In this document: positions 1 through 8,710 of the stretch, piece by piece
How the letters are laid out: the number at the start of each line of letters is the position of its first letter
Position numbering within the stretch: position 1 is the stretch's first letter
NCBI RefSeq assembly: GCF_034007085.1
Contig: NZ_JAVERO010000001.1
Location: forward strand, 1-64,000
Origin: Castellaniella sp034007085
GTDB lineage: Bacteria; Pseudomonadota; Gammaproteobacteria; Burkholderiales; Burkholderiaceae_B
Length of the DNA: 64,000 bases
Reading direction: 5' to 3'
Position numbers and translations under genes: made by a program
The notes under the pieces: model-generated
Told to the model about the DNA's origin: nothing
Database searches by the model: none
Seen by the model: the letters and a program-made list of their open reading frames with translations, nothing else

Positions 1-672
1 AAACAGGGTCAGGGCCAGGGCCAGGGGACGGCGATGGCCCATGTGCAGTTCACACAGCACGCAGGCAGCCACGAACAGCAAGACCAGCATCGCGGCCCAT
101 TTGGTCGGCAGCACCCGGCTATGGGAGACCAGCAGGCGCTGATTGCGGGCATCCTCGATATCCATCGTGTAGCGCCGCAGCGATTCGGCAGCACGATGCA
201 GACCGATCTGGCTGGACCCGGCCTCGACTTGCATCGAGATGCGCACCAACGTATCCAGTTGATCCTCGGCGACCTGGCTCGACCGGCCATCGCCCATCAG
301 TAACCATTCGACTTCGATGACCTCGCGGATGTAATCATCCAGCACCCCCGTGACCTGTTCGCGCAGATCGGTCGGCAGGAGTTTGGCAATGCGCAGCGTG
401 TCGGCCACGGCAACGGCCTCTTGTTCCACAGCCGTGCGGCCCTTGGCATCCTGCTGCCAGATATCCGATGCCACGAAGGCGATCACAATGCCTGTGGGCA
501 GCAGAATGCCCGACAGCATGGTGTTGGCCATATTGGAACCCCGTGTGTCGAGGGGCCACAGCCTGCGCAAACCCCACATGGAAATCAGGGCAACGGACGA
601 AAGGCCGCCCACCAGCAGTGTGCAGCCAATGAACATGGCCCATTCGGGCAGGTCGTACATGAAGTCGTACAT
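1..672 (-). CDS. DUF4239-type (bestrophin-like) membrane protein, C-terminus cut by window edge
   Basis: The open frame runs off the left edge, so only the first 224 codons are visible. The start (MYDFMYDLPEW) follows a GAGGG ribosome-binding site by a few bases. Two hydrophobic segments lie near the N-terminus (about residues 13-35 and 50-70). A long charged helical middle (about 85-180) is followed by another hydrophobic stretch (about 190-215). This layout, with a WxxxxKGR-type stretch after the second helix, matches the DUF4239 inner-membrane family, which has no assigned biochemical role. It is probably independent of the ArsC-like gene 66 bp upstream, although both point the same way. 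Family call from recall, not from a search. Confidence 0.7.
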   Translation of the reverse strand, partial: MYDFMYDLPEWAMFIGCTLLVGGLSSVALISMWGLRRLWPLDTRGSNMANTMLSGILLPTGIVIAFVASDIWQQDAKGRTAVEQEAVAVADTLRIAKLLPTDLREQVTGVLDDYIREVIEVEWLLMGDGRSSQVAEDQLDTLVRISMQVEAGSSQIGLHRAAESLRRYTMDIEDARNQRLLVSHSRVLPTKWAAMLVLLFVAACVLCELHMGHRRPLALALTLF

Positions 673-738
673 GTGACCCTCGTGAAATGCCGGCAGACGC
701 AGGCTCTTTGGAAGCGCGTAATGAACGTTTGGCGCGAA

Positions 739-1083
739 TCAGAGAATTTCCTGGATCGCCTCGAAAGGACGACACAGGCGCACGCCTTTGTCGGTGACGA
801 CAAAAGGCCGGTTCAACAGGACTGGATGCTGTTCGATGGCGTCGAGCAACTGTTCGTCGGTCAGTGAGGGATCCGCCAAGCCCAGGGATTCGTAGATCGG
901 TTCCTTGGAACGCATGGCCTGGCGCACCGTCAGGCCAGCGGACCCGATCAGCGCCCGCAGCGTATCGCGCGGCGGCAAGCCATGCAGATATTCAATCACC
1001 TCGACGGGGCGCCCGGTAGCCTGGAGCGTTTCCAGCGCCTTGCGCGACGTGCTGCAACGCGGGTTATGGTAGATTCTGATCAT
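739..1083 (-). CDS. ArsC-family arsenate reductase (glutaredoxin-type fold)
   Basis: A 114-residue protein with the ArsC signature HNPRCSTSR at residues 6-14, including catalytic Cys10. The C-terminal part carries NRPFVV and an arginine further on, the positions that bind oxyanion in plasmid-type ArsC. The family reduces arsenate with glutaredoxin/glutathione. No arsB/acr3 or arsR lies beside it, so its role could also be that of a YfgD-like housekeeping paralogue. The start chosen is the ATG behind GGGGAAG; an in-frame ATG 33 bases upstream has no such site. It is divergent from the lipoprotein gene. Confidence 0.85.
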   Translation of the reverse strand: MIRIYHNPRCSTSRKALETLQATGRPVEVIEYLHGLPPRDTLRALIGSAGLTVRQAMRSKEPIYESLGLADPSLTDEQLLDAIEQHPVLLNRPFVVTDKGVRLCRPFEAIQEIL

Positions 1084-1176
1084 GTCTTCCCCGGATGGAA
1101 AGCCATTATTATCCATGATTCGACCTTTTTCGGATCAGCCAGCCGCACTCTGAATCCGCATGCCGCTGCCTCTGCC

Positions 1177-2019
1177 ATGATGTTCTTGCCACTGCCACTC
1201 CAATCGTTGAAACACCGTCCCTTTCATCCGCGCACGGCCCTGTCGGCCACTGCCCTGGCCCTGAGCCTGGCCCTGGCCGGTTGCGCCAGTGGCCCGTCCG
1301 ACAACCTGAGCCTGGTGCCTGCCCAGCTCGATCAGCAGACCCGTCTGGACGGTCTGTTCACACAGCCGGTCAAATGGTCGCGCGAACGGCCGGGCTGCCA
1401 GGGCGAATGCCCGAAACTGGTGGTCGATTCCCTGGTGTTCCCAGGGCATCCCCGCCTGACGACCCTGATCGACCATGCGCTGGCCGCCATGACCTGGGTC
1501 GATGTCGAGCATGCGGCGCCTTACGATACCCTGGACGGTTTCGAAGCCTATTACTGGAAGACTGCCGGCGCCCGCGACGAGGTCCACCTGACAGCACGAA
1601 CGCGCTATCGCAATGAGCGCCTGACGGTGGTCGAACTGGACGCGGGCCAGTACCGGACCGGCATGGCCCATGGCATGGGCGGATCGCAGTTGCTGAACTG
1701 GGACAATGCCTCGGAAAAAGCCCTGACAATCGACAATTTGCTGGCACCAGGCGCACGGCCAGCCTTTGACGCCGCATTGCGCGCCGAACATGCCCGCTGG
1801 CTGGACCAGCATGCGGACGCCATCGACGACCGGGACAGTTTCGACCGCATGTGGCCTTTTGCTTCCAGTGACAACGTGGGTTTGACCGATGCGGGCGTGC
1901 TGGTCAAATACCAGCCCTACGAGATCGCCCCTTATGCCTGGGGGCAGCCGGAACTGCTGATCCCCTACGACCGCTTGCGGGGCGTCCTGCGCCCACAGTA
2001 CCTGCCCCCGCAGTCCTAG
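1177..2019 (+). CDS. DUF3298/RsiV-like lipoprotein
   Basis: A 280-residue predicted lipoprotein: an N-terminal hydrophobic signal ends in a lipobox L-A-G-C with the lipidated cysteine at residue 36. The mature part has a first domain with a CQGECPKLVV-type stretch (DUF4163-like) and a C-terminal domain with the AYxWGQPELLIPY-like ending of DUF3298/RsiV proteins. These envelope proteins bind peptidoglycan or lysozyme in some Gram-positives; in proteobacteria the role is unknown. The start is the first of two consecutive ATGs and lacks a clear ribosome-binding site, so a few residues are uncertain. Confidence 0.75.
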   Translation: MMFLPLPLQSLKHRPFHPRTALSATALALSLALAGCASGPSDNLSLVPAQLDQQTRLDGLFTQPVKWSRERPGCQGECPKLVVDSLVFPGHPRLTTLIDHALAAMTWVDVEHAAPYDTLDGFEAYYWKTAGARDEVHLTARTRYRNERLTVVELDAGQYRTGMAHGMGGSQLLNWDNASEKALTIDNLLAPGARPAFDAALRAEHARWLDQHADAIDDRDSFDRMWPFASSDNVGLTDAGVLVKYQPYEIAPYAWGQPELLIPYDRLRGVLRPQYLPPQS

Positions 2020-2125
2020 GCCTCCTTGCGCGACCATACGCATATAGCAGCATCGCATAATGCGTCGCGTTCATATCGTTGGACGAAACGATTCGTTCTG
2101 TCCTGGAAAGGAACGCTTTAACCTG

Positions 2126-2156
2126 AACCCTCGTTCATCCACCGAGGGTTTTTTTC
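2126..2156 (+). promoter_or_regulatory. Hairpin plus T-tract directly before sbp, sequestering its ribosome-binding site
   Basis: An 8-bp perfect stem (2126-2133 with 2143-2150, loop of 9) is followed by an unbroken T run to 2155, one base before the sbp ATG at 2157. This is a textbook intrinsic terminator. The only Shine-Dalgarno-like bases for sbp (GAGGG, 2144-2148) lie in the 3' arm. It may terminate upstream transcripts, attenuate sbp, or gate sbp translation; the sequence cannot decide which. Confidence 0.7.
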
Positions 2157-3155
2157 ATGCGATTCCTGCTTTCCCTGGCTGCAGCACTGAGTCTTGCGGG
2201 CGCCGCGCATGCGGCCGATGTGACCTTGCTGAATGTGTCCTACGACCCCACGCGGGAACTGTACCAGGCCTATAACGCGGCCTTCGCGCAATACTGGCAG
2301 GACAAGACGGGCGATCATGTCGTGATCCGCCAATCGCATGGCGGTTCGGGCAAGCAGGCCCGTTCGGTGATCGATGGCCTGCAAGCCGATGTCGTGACGC
2401 TGGCGCTGGCGCCGGACATCGACGCCATCGCGGCCCGTGGATCGATCCGCCAGGATTGGCAACAGCAGCTGCCCCTGAACAGCGCACCCTATACCTCGAC
2501 CATCGTATTCCTGGTCCGCAAAGGCAATCCCAAACACATCCAGGATTGGGACGACCTGATCAGGCTGGATGTGCAGGTCATCACGCCCAACCCGAAGACT
2601 TCCGGCGGCGCGCGCTGGAACTACCTGGCGGCCTGGGGCTATGCCTTGCGCCAGCCTGGCGGCGATGAGACCAAGGCGCGGGAATTCGTCGGCAAACTCT
2701 ATCGCCAGGTGCCGGTGCTGGATTCGGGGGCGCGAGGCGCGACCACGACCTTTGTCGAACGCGGCATCGGCGATGTCCTGCTGGCCTGGGAAAACGAGGC
2801 CTTCCTGGCCATCAAGGAACTGGGTCCCGATCGGGTGGAGATCGTCGTGCCTTCGGTCAGTATTCTGGCCGAACCGCCTGTGGCAGTGGTGGACAAGGTG
2901 GTCGAAGCACGCGGTACACGTACCGTGGCCCAAGCCTATCTGGACTATCTGTACACAGAAGCGGGCCAGGAGATCGCGGCACAAAATCACTATCGTCCTA
3001 CGTTGAAGACAGTCGCCGACCGGCATGCGGAACAATTCCCCCGGCTGTCCCTGTTCACCATCACGGATGTGGCGCCAAGCTGGGCCGAGGCGCAGAAGAC
3101 GCATTTTGCGGACGGGGGTGTATTCGACCAGATCTACCAGCCGAATGCGCACTGA
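2157..3155 (+). CDS. sbp: Sulfate-binding periplasmic protein of the CysTWA importer
   Basis: A 332-residue protein with a cleavable signal peptide (cleavage expected after ...AGAAHA, about residue 19). It shows the family hallmarks YDPTRE near residue 31 and NPKTSGGARWN near 145. It captures sulfate (possibly thiosulfate) in the periplasm and delivers it to CysT/CysW/CysA, encoded directly downstream in the same direction. The spacing to cysT is only a few bases, so the four genes form one operon feeding cysteine synthesis. Length is normal for the family. The leader hairpin with embedded ribosome-binding site is the unusual feature. Sbp and CysP cannot be separated on substrate from sequence. 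Confidence 0.93.
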   Translation: MRFLLSLAAALSLAGAAHAADVTLLNVSYDPTRELYQAYNAAFAQYWQDKTGDHVVIRQSHGGSGKQARSVIDGLQADVVTLALAPDIDAIAARGSIRQDWQQQLPLNSAPYTSTIVFLVRKGNPKHIQDWDDLIRLDVQVITPNPKTSGGARWNYLAAWGYALRQPGGDETKAREFVGKLYRQVPVLDSGARGATTTFVERGIGDVLLAWENEAFLAIKELGPDRVEIVVPSVSILAEPPVAVVDKVVEARGTRTVAQAYLDYLYTEAGQEIAAQNHYRPTLKTVADRHAEQFPRLSLFTITDVAPSWAEAQKTHFADGGVFDQIYQPNAH

Positions 3156-3159
3156 GTCC

Positions 3160-4014
3160 ATGCCCCTGATGCTTGCGCCACGGACCTTCGCAGCGGCCCC
3201 GGTGCTGCCTGGCCGCAACCTGACACTGGGGTTGACGCTGACCTACCTCGGCCTGGTGGTTCTGCTGCCGTTGTCGGCCGCGTTCCTGACGGCCTCGACC
3301 CTGAGCGCAGAAGCGTTCTGGCGGGCGGTCAGCGCACCCCGTGTGCTGGCCTCGTATCGCCTGAGCTTTGGTGCCGCGCTGCTGGCCGGGGCCGTGAACG
3401 CCGTGTTCGGTGGCGTGGTGGCCTGGGTGCTGGTGCGATACGACTTCCCCGGCAAACGGCTGATCGATGCCCTGGTGGATCTGCCCTTTGCCCTGCCCAC
3501 AGCGGTGGCCGGGATCGCCCTGAGTTCACTGTACGCGCCCAATGGCTGGCTGGGCGCGCTGCTGGCGCCGCTGGGCATTCAGGTCGCTTTCAAACCACTG
3601 GGCGTCGTGGTAGCGCTGATTTTCATTGGCCTGCCTTTTGTCGTGCGGACGGTCCAGCCGGTGCTGGAGGACATGGCGCCCGAATACGAGGAAGCAGCCA
3701 GCAGCCTGGGCGCTTCGCGCGGGCAGGTCTTTGTCCGCGTGGTCTTTCCCACCATCCTGCCGGCCCTGATGACGGGTTTCGCCCTGGCCTTCGCACGCGC
3801 GGCCGGTGAATATGGTTCGGTGATCTTCATTGCCGGCAATATGCCGATGATCTCGGAAATCACCCCGCTGCTGATCGTCACCAAGCTGGAGCAATACGAC
3901 TATGCGGGCGCCACCGCCATTGCCGTGGTGATGCTGGGAATTTCCTTTCTGTTGCTGCTGGCCATCAATCTGCTGCAGGCCTGGACGCGGCGTCGTTCGT
4001 CCGGTCTGCCCTGA
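3160..4014 (+). CDS. cysT: Sulfate/thiosulfate ABC transporter permease CysT (CysU)
   Basis: A 284-residue inner-membrane permease with about six hydrophobic helices and the EAA loop (EEAASSLGASRGQVF, about residues 178-192) that contacts the ATPase CysA. It pairs with CysW to form the sulfate channel. The start at 3160 is 4 bases after the sbp stop; an in-frame ATG at 3145 would overlap sbp and is a possible alternative. Length is close to the usual 277 residues. Second gene of the sbp-cysT-cysW-cysA operon. Confidence 0.95.
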   Translation: MPLMLAPRTFAAAPVLPGRNLTLGLTLTYLGLVVLLPLSAAFLTASTLSAEAFWRAVSAPRVLASYRLSFGAALLAGAVNAVFGGVVAWVLVRYDFPGKRLIDALVDLPFALPTAVAGIALSSLYAPNGWLGALLAPLGIQVAFKPLGVVVALIFIGLPFVVRTVQPVLEDMAPEYEEAASSLGASRGQVFVRVVFPTILPALMTGFALAFARAAGEYGSVIFIAGNMPMISEITPLLIVTKLEQYDYAGATAIAVVMLGISFLLLLAINLLQAWTRRRSSGLP

Positions 4015-4032
4015 ACTGCCGGGGTTCAATCC

Positions 4033-4923
4033 ATGACTTCCATCACGCTCGATACGCGCGCCCGAGACTTCGCTGCCCTGAGCCCGCCTGCCGAAGGCCG
4101 GTTCATACGGCTGGCGCTGATGGGCACGGCGTTCGCATTCCTGTTTCTGTTCCTGTTCATTCCGCTGGCGGCGGTCTTCCACGAGGCGTTGAGCAAGGGC
4201 TGGGCAGCTTGCGTGGCCGCAATCGCCGAGCCCGACGCGCGTGCGGCCATCCGCCTGACGTTGACTGCGGCCGGGATCGCCGTGCCCTTGAACCTGGCGT
4301 TCGGGATCTGTGCAGCCTGGGCCATTGCCCGCTTCGACTTCCGGGGCAAGAGCCTGCTCGTCACGATGATCGACCTGCCATTCTCCGTTTCTCCCGTGAT
4401 CGCGGGCCTGATCTACGTGCTGCTGTTCGGGGCACAGGGCTGGTTCGGGCCCTGGCTGCAGGCACACGACATCCAGATCCTGTTTGCCGTTCCGGGCATC
4501 GTGCTGGCGACCGTTTTCGTCACCGTGCCGTTTGTCGCCCGCGAACTGATCCCGTTGATGCAGTCCCAGGGCTGCGAAGAAGAGGAAGCCGCCATCGTGC
4601 TGGGCGCTTCGGGCTGGCGCGTCTTCTGGCACGTGACGCTGCCCAACATCCGTTGGGGGCTTTTCTACGGTGTGATCCTGTGCAACGCACGTGCCATGGG
4701 CGAATTCGGCGCAGTGTCGGTGGTGTCGGGCCATATCCGGGGGCTGACCAACACCCTGCCCTTGCACGTGGAGATCCTCTACAACGAATACAACTTCACG
4801 GCTGCTTTTTCGGTGGCGTCCCTGCTGGCCTTGCTGGCCTTGCTGACACTGGCCCTGAAGTCCCTGGCGGAATGGCGCCTGCGCGTCCAGGCCGCCCGAA
4901 TCGCGTCGGAGCAAACCGCATGA
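4033..4923 (+). CDS. cysW: Sulfate/thiosulfate ABC transporter permease CysW
   Basis: A 296-residue inner-membrane permease, paralogous to CysT. Hydrophobic helices start near residue 30, and the EAA motif (EEEAAIVLGASGWRVF) lies near residues 180-195. The ending VVSGHIRGxTNTLPLHVEIL is typical of CysW. It forms the second half of the sulfate translocation pore. Its stop overlaps the cysA start in an ATGA, which points to translational coupling. The N-terminus (about 25 residues before the first helix) is ordinary for the family. Confidence 0.95.
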   Translation: MTSITLDTRARDFAALSPPAEGRFIRLALMGTAFAFLFLFLFIPLAAVFHEALSKGWAACVAAIAEPDARAAIRLTLTAAGIAVPLNLAFGICAAWAIARFDFRGKSLLVTMIDLPFSVSPVIAGLIYVLLFGAQGWFGPWLQAHDIQILFAVPGIVLATVFVTVPFVARELIPLMQSQGCEEEEAAIVLGASGWRVFWHVTLPNIRWGLFYGVILCNARAMGEFGAVSVVSGHIRGLTNTLPLHVEILYNEYNFTAAFSVASLLALLALLTLALKSLAEWRLRVQAARIASEQTA

Positions 4924-5993
4924 GCATCGAAGTCCGTCACATCCACAAGCAGTTTGGCGCGTTCACGGCGCTGGACGACGTGTCCCTGTCTTTTCCGGAC
5001 GGCCGCCTGACCGCACTGCTGGGACCGTCGGGCTGCGGCAAGACGACATTGCTGCGCATCATCGCGGGCCTGGAACATCCGGACAGTGGACAGGTGCTGC
5101 TGGCTGGCCAGGATGCATCCCGCACGCACGTGCGCCTGCGACAGGTCGGGTTCGTGTTCCAGCATTACGCGCTGTTCAAACACATGACGGTGTTCGAGAA
5201 CGTCGCCTTTGGCCTGCGCGTCAAGCCCCGCGGCCAGCGGCCCGATGAGCGCCGGATTCGTGAACGGGTCATGGGCCTGCTGGAACTGGTGCAACTGGAC
5301 TGGCTGGCGGATCGCCGTCCAGCGGCGCTTTCCGGAGGACAGCGCCAGCGCATTGCCTTGGCGCGCGCCCTGGCGGTGGAACCGCGCGTGCTGCTGCTGG
5401 ACGAACCTTTTGGCGCGCTGGATGCCAAAGTCCGCAAGGAACTGCGGCGCTGGCTGCGCCGCCTGCACGACGAACTGCACATGACCAGCCTGTTTGTCAC
5501 GCACGACCAGGAAGAAGCCCTGGAAGTCGCCGACGAAGTCGTCATCATGAACCAAGGCCGGGTCGAGCAACAGGGCGCGCCACAGGCTGTCTACGACAAG
5601 CCCGAGACGGCCTTCGTGTACGGGTTCCTGGGACATGTGAACCTGTTCCATGGCCGGGTCCGCGATGGCCGGCTGCACACCGGCGCTGCGGCACTCGACG
5701 TGCCGGGGCTGGAGGCCGCGAGCGATGCCCCCGGCACGGCCTATGTCCGGCCGCACGACATCCAGATCGAACCCCTGCCGCCGTCGGCGCCTGCCGTGGC
5801 GGGCCAGGGCTTGCTGGTGAACCTGCAGCGGGCGCACGCCTTTGGGCCGCTGGCGCAGCTGGAACTGCGGCGCGAGGACAATCAGGAAATCATCGAAGTG
5901 GTCATGCCCAGTCTGGAATTCGACCGGATGCGGGCACAGGGCCATCGGCGATTCATCGCCCGGCCCCGTCAGGCGCGGGTGTTTCTGAACTGA
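4920..5993 (+). CDS. cysA: Sulfate/thiosulfate import ATPase CysA
   Basis: A 357-residue ABC ATPase that energises CysTW. Walker A GPSGCGKTT is at residues 35-43, the Q-loop in FVFQHYALF near 80, the signature LSGGQRQR near 138, and Walker B LLLDEPFGALDA near 160. A C-terminal TOBE-like regulatory domain follows from about 240. The start overlaps the cysW stop (ATGA). The gene ends 6 bases before the end of the convergent ankyrin gene, and no terminator is visible between them. Confidence 0.96.
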   Translation: MSIEVRHIHKQFGAFTALDDVSLSFPDGRLTALLGPSGCGKTTLLRIIAGLEHPDSGQVLLAGQDASRTHVRLRQVGFVFQHYALFKHMTVFENVAFGLRVKPRGQRPDERRIRERVMGLLELVQLDWLADRRPAALSGGQRQRIALARALAVEPRVLLLDEPFGALDAKVRKELRRWLRRLHDELHMTSLFVTHDQEEALEVADEVVIMNQGRVEQQGAPQAVYDKPETAFVYGFLGHVNLFHGRVRDGRLHTGAAALDVPGLEAASDAPGTAYVRPHDIQIEPLPPSAPAVAGQGLLVNLQRAHAFGPLAQLELRREDNQEIIEVVMPSLEFDRMRAQGHRRFIARPRQARVFLN

Positions 5994-5999
5994 GGCTGG

Positions 6000-6854
6000 C
6001 TAGCGGCCCGGCGCCGTGTCTTCGAAACGCCCGAGATCGAAGTAGCGCGAAAAGGAAGCCGCGTCATCCGCGTCTGTCCGAGTTTCCGGGGCCGGCGCTG
6101 GCGGGGATTGTTGCTCTGCGTCTGCCGTTGACGCGGCGGATGCGTTGCGACGATCCCGCATGTCGCGGGCTGCATCATCCAGGGCGGCGGCCAGGGATTG
6201 GTGGTTGCGCTTGCGCGCCCAGTCCGCCGCTGTTTCGTGGGCCGTGTTGAACATGGTCGGGTCGGCACCGCTGGACAGCAGCAGGCGAACGATGTCCGGC
6301 GTGCCGGACAGGGCCGCCATCATCAGCGGCGTCGTGCCGTCCGGTCCTGGCGCATTGACGATGGCGCCCTGTTCGATCAGCATGCGCGCCGTGTCTACCT
6401 GGGCCTTGGATGCAGCATAGTGCAGTGGCGTCCATCCCAGGCGATTGACCTGGGCGCCTGCGGCGATCAGCGCCCGGGCCCGGTCGGTCTGTCCCAGGAT
6501 GCTGAGGTACATCAGCGCCGTTTCGTCCCGGACATTAGGTTCGTCGATCCGCACGTCGGGCGCCGCGCGCAGTGCATCGAACACCCGCCAGGATTGTTCT
6601 CGCACCGCCTGGGTCAGTGCAGGGTTGCCCAGGGCATTGCGCGCGTTCGGGTCGGTGTAGCGCAGCAGCATCCCTTGCACTGCGGATACATCGTCACGGC
6701 GGATGGCCGACCACCAGTCGGCCGTGGGGGTCTGCTGGCCAAAGGCCGCAAACGGCGCACTGGCGCCTAGCGTCAGCATCAGCAACAGCAACAGCGCCAA
6801 GCTGGCCAGGCCGCTGCGGCACGCACCTGAACGAAACGGGAAGGACAGGAACAT
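6000..6854 (-). CDS. Exported ankyrin-repeat protein
   Basis: A 284-residue protein with an N-terminal signal sequence (hydrophobic core about residues 16-38). Four or five ankyrin repeats span about 45-210, with typical TPLHYAASKAQVDTARMLIEQGA and TTPLMMAALSG motifs; a low-complexity charged tail follows from 215. It is probably periplasmic and acts by protein-protein contact; the partner is unknown. In related genomes such small exported ankyrin proteins sit beside varied stress genes. The start is taken at the ATG 11 bases after GGAGG; an ATG 21 bases upstream would place that site inside the gene. Confidence 0.8.
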   Translation of the reverse strand: MFLSFPFRSGACRSGLASLALLLLLMLTLGASAPFAAFGQQTPTADWWSAIRRDDVSAVQGMLLRYTDPNARNALGNPALTQAVREQSWRVFDALRAAPDVRIDEPNVRDETALMYLSILGQTDRARALIAAGAQVNRLGWTPLHYAASKAQVDTARMLIEQGAIVNAPGPDGTTPLMMAALSGTPDIVRLLLSSGADPTMFNTAHETAADWARKRNHQSLAAALDDAARDMRDRRNASAASTADAEQQSPPAPAPETRTDADDAASFSRYFDLGRFEDTAPGR

Positions 6855-6902
6855 GGCGGAACAAACCTCCGTCAATAAGCGGCCCGGGCAGCGGGCCAGG
6901 AT

Positions 6903-7685
6903 TCAGGCGGTCGCAGCCGCCTTGGCAAACAGACGCCAGTAGTTTTCGGTACTGGCACGCTCGATCTCGGCCACGGGCACGCCGCGCAATTCGGCGATTT
7001 TTTCGGCGACATGAATGACCCGGGACGGGTCGTTCATTTTGCCCCGGTACGGCACTGGCGCCAGGTAGGGGGCATCGGTCTCGATCAGCAGGCGATCCAG
7101 CGGCACCCTGCGGGCAACATCCTGGATCTGGGCCGCATTCTTGAAGGTCACGATCCCGGACAGGGAAATGTAGAAGCCCAGGTCCAGGGCGCCTTGCGCC
7201 ACGTCCCAGGATTCGGTGAAGCAATGCATGACGCCACCTGGGGCCTGTTCTTCGCGCATCAGGCGCAGCGTGTCTTCGGCGGCTGCACGCGTGTGGATGA
7301 TCAGTGGCAGCCCGGTTTCGTGCGCCGCGCGGATGTGGACACGGAAACGATCGCGCTGCCATTCCAGCGGTTCGCTCGATCGATAGTAATCGAGCCCGGT
7401 CTCGCCGATGGCGACGACCCGAGGGTGTGCCGCGCGGCTGACCAGGTCTGCCAGGGTCGGCTCGATGCCGCCGTCATCCTCGGGGTCATTGTCGGGATGC
7501 ACGCCCACAGAGGCTCGCAGGAAGGAATGCTGCTCTACCAGATCGATCAGCCCGGGCCAGTCGCGCAGATTCACACTGACCACCAGCGCGTGCCCCACGC
7601 CAGCCGTCCGCATCCGTTCCAGCACATCCGGCAGCTGGGCCCGCAGATCGGGAAAATTCAGGTGGCAGTGGGAATCGATATACAT
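6903..7685 (-). CDS. tatD: TatD-family metal-dependent deoxyribonuclease
   Basis: A 260-residue amidohydrolase-fold nuclease. The metal-binding motif DSHCHLNF is near residues 4-11, GETGLDYY near 90, IIHTR near 128, MHCF near 153, and the closing ETDAPYL near 205. The family (YcfH branch) removes nucleotides from DNA 3' ends. It sits just behind holB (11 bp), in the common holB-tatD arrangement, and is probably co-transcribed with tmk and holB. Length is standard. The start is the first ATG giving the conserved beginning. Confidence 0.93.
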   Translation of the reverse strand: MYIDSHCHLNFPDLRAQLPDVLERMRTAGVGHALVVSVNLRDWPGLIDLVEQHSFLRASVGVHPDNDPEDDGGIEPTLADLVSRAAHPRVVAIGETGLDYYRSSEPLEWQRDRFRVHIRAAHETGLPLIIHTRAAAEDTLRLMREEQAPGGVMHCFTESWDVAQGALDLGFYISLSGIVTFKNAAQIQDVARRVPLDRLLIETDAPYLAPVPYRGKMNDPSRVIHVAEKIAELRGVPVAEIERASTENYWRLFAKAAATA

Positions 7686-7696
7686 GTTGCAAGCGT

Positions 7697-8710
7697 TTAT
7701 CGTGGCCGCACCGAGTGCAGCAGGGTGCGGGCGGCGTGGTCGGCCAGCAGTTTGGGGTTGAGCGGATGGCGCGCCAGGCGCTGTTGTTCCCGCAGCCAGG
7801 CAGCAGCGCGGGCCAGAGCCGCCGGGTCCAGTTTCTGGGCGATCGCGGCGATTTTCGCCGCCTGTCCAGGATAATAACGCGGCGGCAGGCCATGCACGCC
7901 CAGGCCCAGATCCAGCCACAGGCGCTGAAAACCGTCCACCCAATCAGCCGGTTCGCTGGCCTGCAGGGCATCGGCCAGCACGGCGCCGTCGCCACCGATA
8001 CTGGCCTGCTCCAGGAACAGATCCAGCCAGTCGGGCATCACAGGCCGCCCCGCCTGGGCCTGATTCAGCGCCAGCAGCGGCGCACCGCCTGCGGCGGCCA
8101 GCCTGGCAGCAGCGTCTTTGACGCCCTGTGCCTGCAGCCAGGCCAGGGATTCCGCTGCGGGCGGCAGTGCCAGGGGCAGGCGCCGGCAGCGTGACACCAG
8201 TGTCGGCAGCAGGCGGTCGGGCGCCTGGGCCGACAACAGGAACACGGTATGTTCGGGCGGTTCTTCCAGGATTTTCAGCAGCGCGTTGGCTGCGATGGTA
8301 TTCAGGGATTCGGCCGGGTACAGCAGGGCCACGCGCCAGCCGCCCCGGTGGGTGGCGGTATTGAACCAGGGCAGCAGACTGCGGATCTGTTCGATGCGGA
8401 TTTCGCGCGAGGGCTGTTTCTTGGCGCCTTCGGCGACGTCCAGGGCGCCTTCGTGCATCGCCTGGGCATCGGGCCGGATGCGGCGCAGGTCGGGATGATT
8501 GCCGGCCGCCACCCAGCGGCAGGCCTGGCACGTGCCACAGGCCAGGCCGTCCCGGGGCGATTCGCACAGCAGGCTGGCGGCCCCTGCCAGGGCGAATTCC
8601 ATTTGGCCGCACCCCGGCTGTCCATGGATCAGCCAGGCATGGGCAAAACGTTCGCGTGCCGCCAGCCAGCGGCGGGCCGGGGCCTGTTGCCAGGGCAGGA
8701 AAGCCGTCAT
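7697..8710 (-). CDS. holB: DNA polymerase III delta' subunit (clamp loader)
   Basis: A 337-residue AAA-type clamp-loader protein. The P-loop position reads GQPGCGQM (about 30-37), without the lysine needed for ATP use, as expected for delta', which is a non-hydrolysing stator. Zinc-ligand cysteines follow (CESPRDGLACGTCQAC, about 49-64). Sensor-type motifs LLKILEEPPEHTVFLL and SRCRRLPL lie near 140-175. It helps load the beta sliding clamp. It overlaps the end of tmk by 4 bases (ATGA), the usual tmk-holB arrangement. Confidence 0.94.
   Translation of the reverse strand: MTAFLPWQQAPARRWLAARERFAHAWLIHGQPGCGQMEFALAGAASLLCESPRDGLACGTCQACRWVAAGNHPDLRRIRPDAQAMHEGALDVAEGAKKQPSREIRIEQIRSLLPWFNTATHRGGWRVALLYPAESLNTIAANALLKILEEPPEHTVFLLSAQAPDRLLPTLVSRCRRLPLALPPAAESLAWLQAQGVKDAAARLAAAGGAPLLALNQAQAGRPVMPDWLDLFLEQASIGGDGAVLADALQASEPADWVDGFQRLWLDLGLGVHGLPPRYYPGQAAKIAAIAQKLDPAALARAAAWLREQQRLARHPLNPKLLADHAARTLLHSVRPR

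Noticed and set aside
3526..4914. A 462-codon open frame opposite cysT/cysW
   Set aside because: Crosses the boundary of two real permease genes; charged, repeat-like composition typical of antisense of hydrophobic codons.
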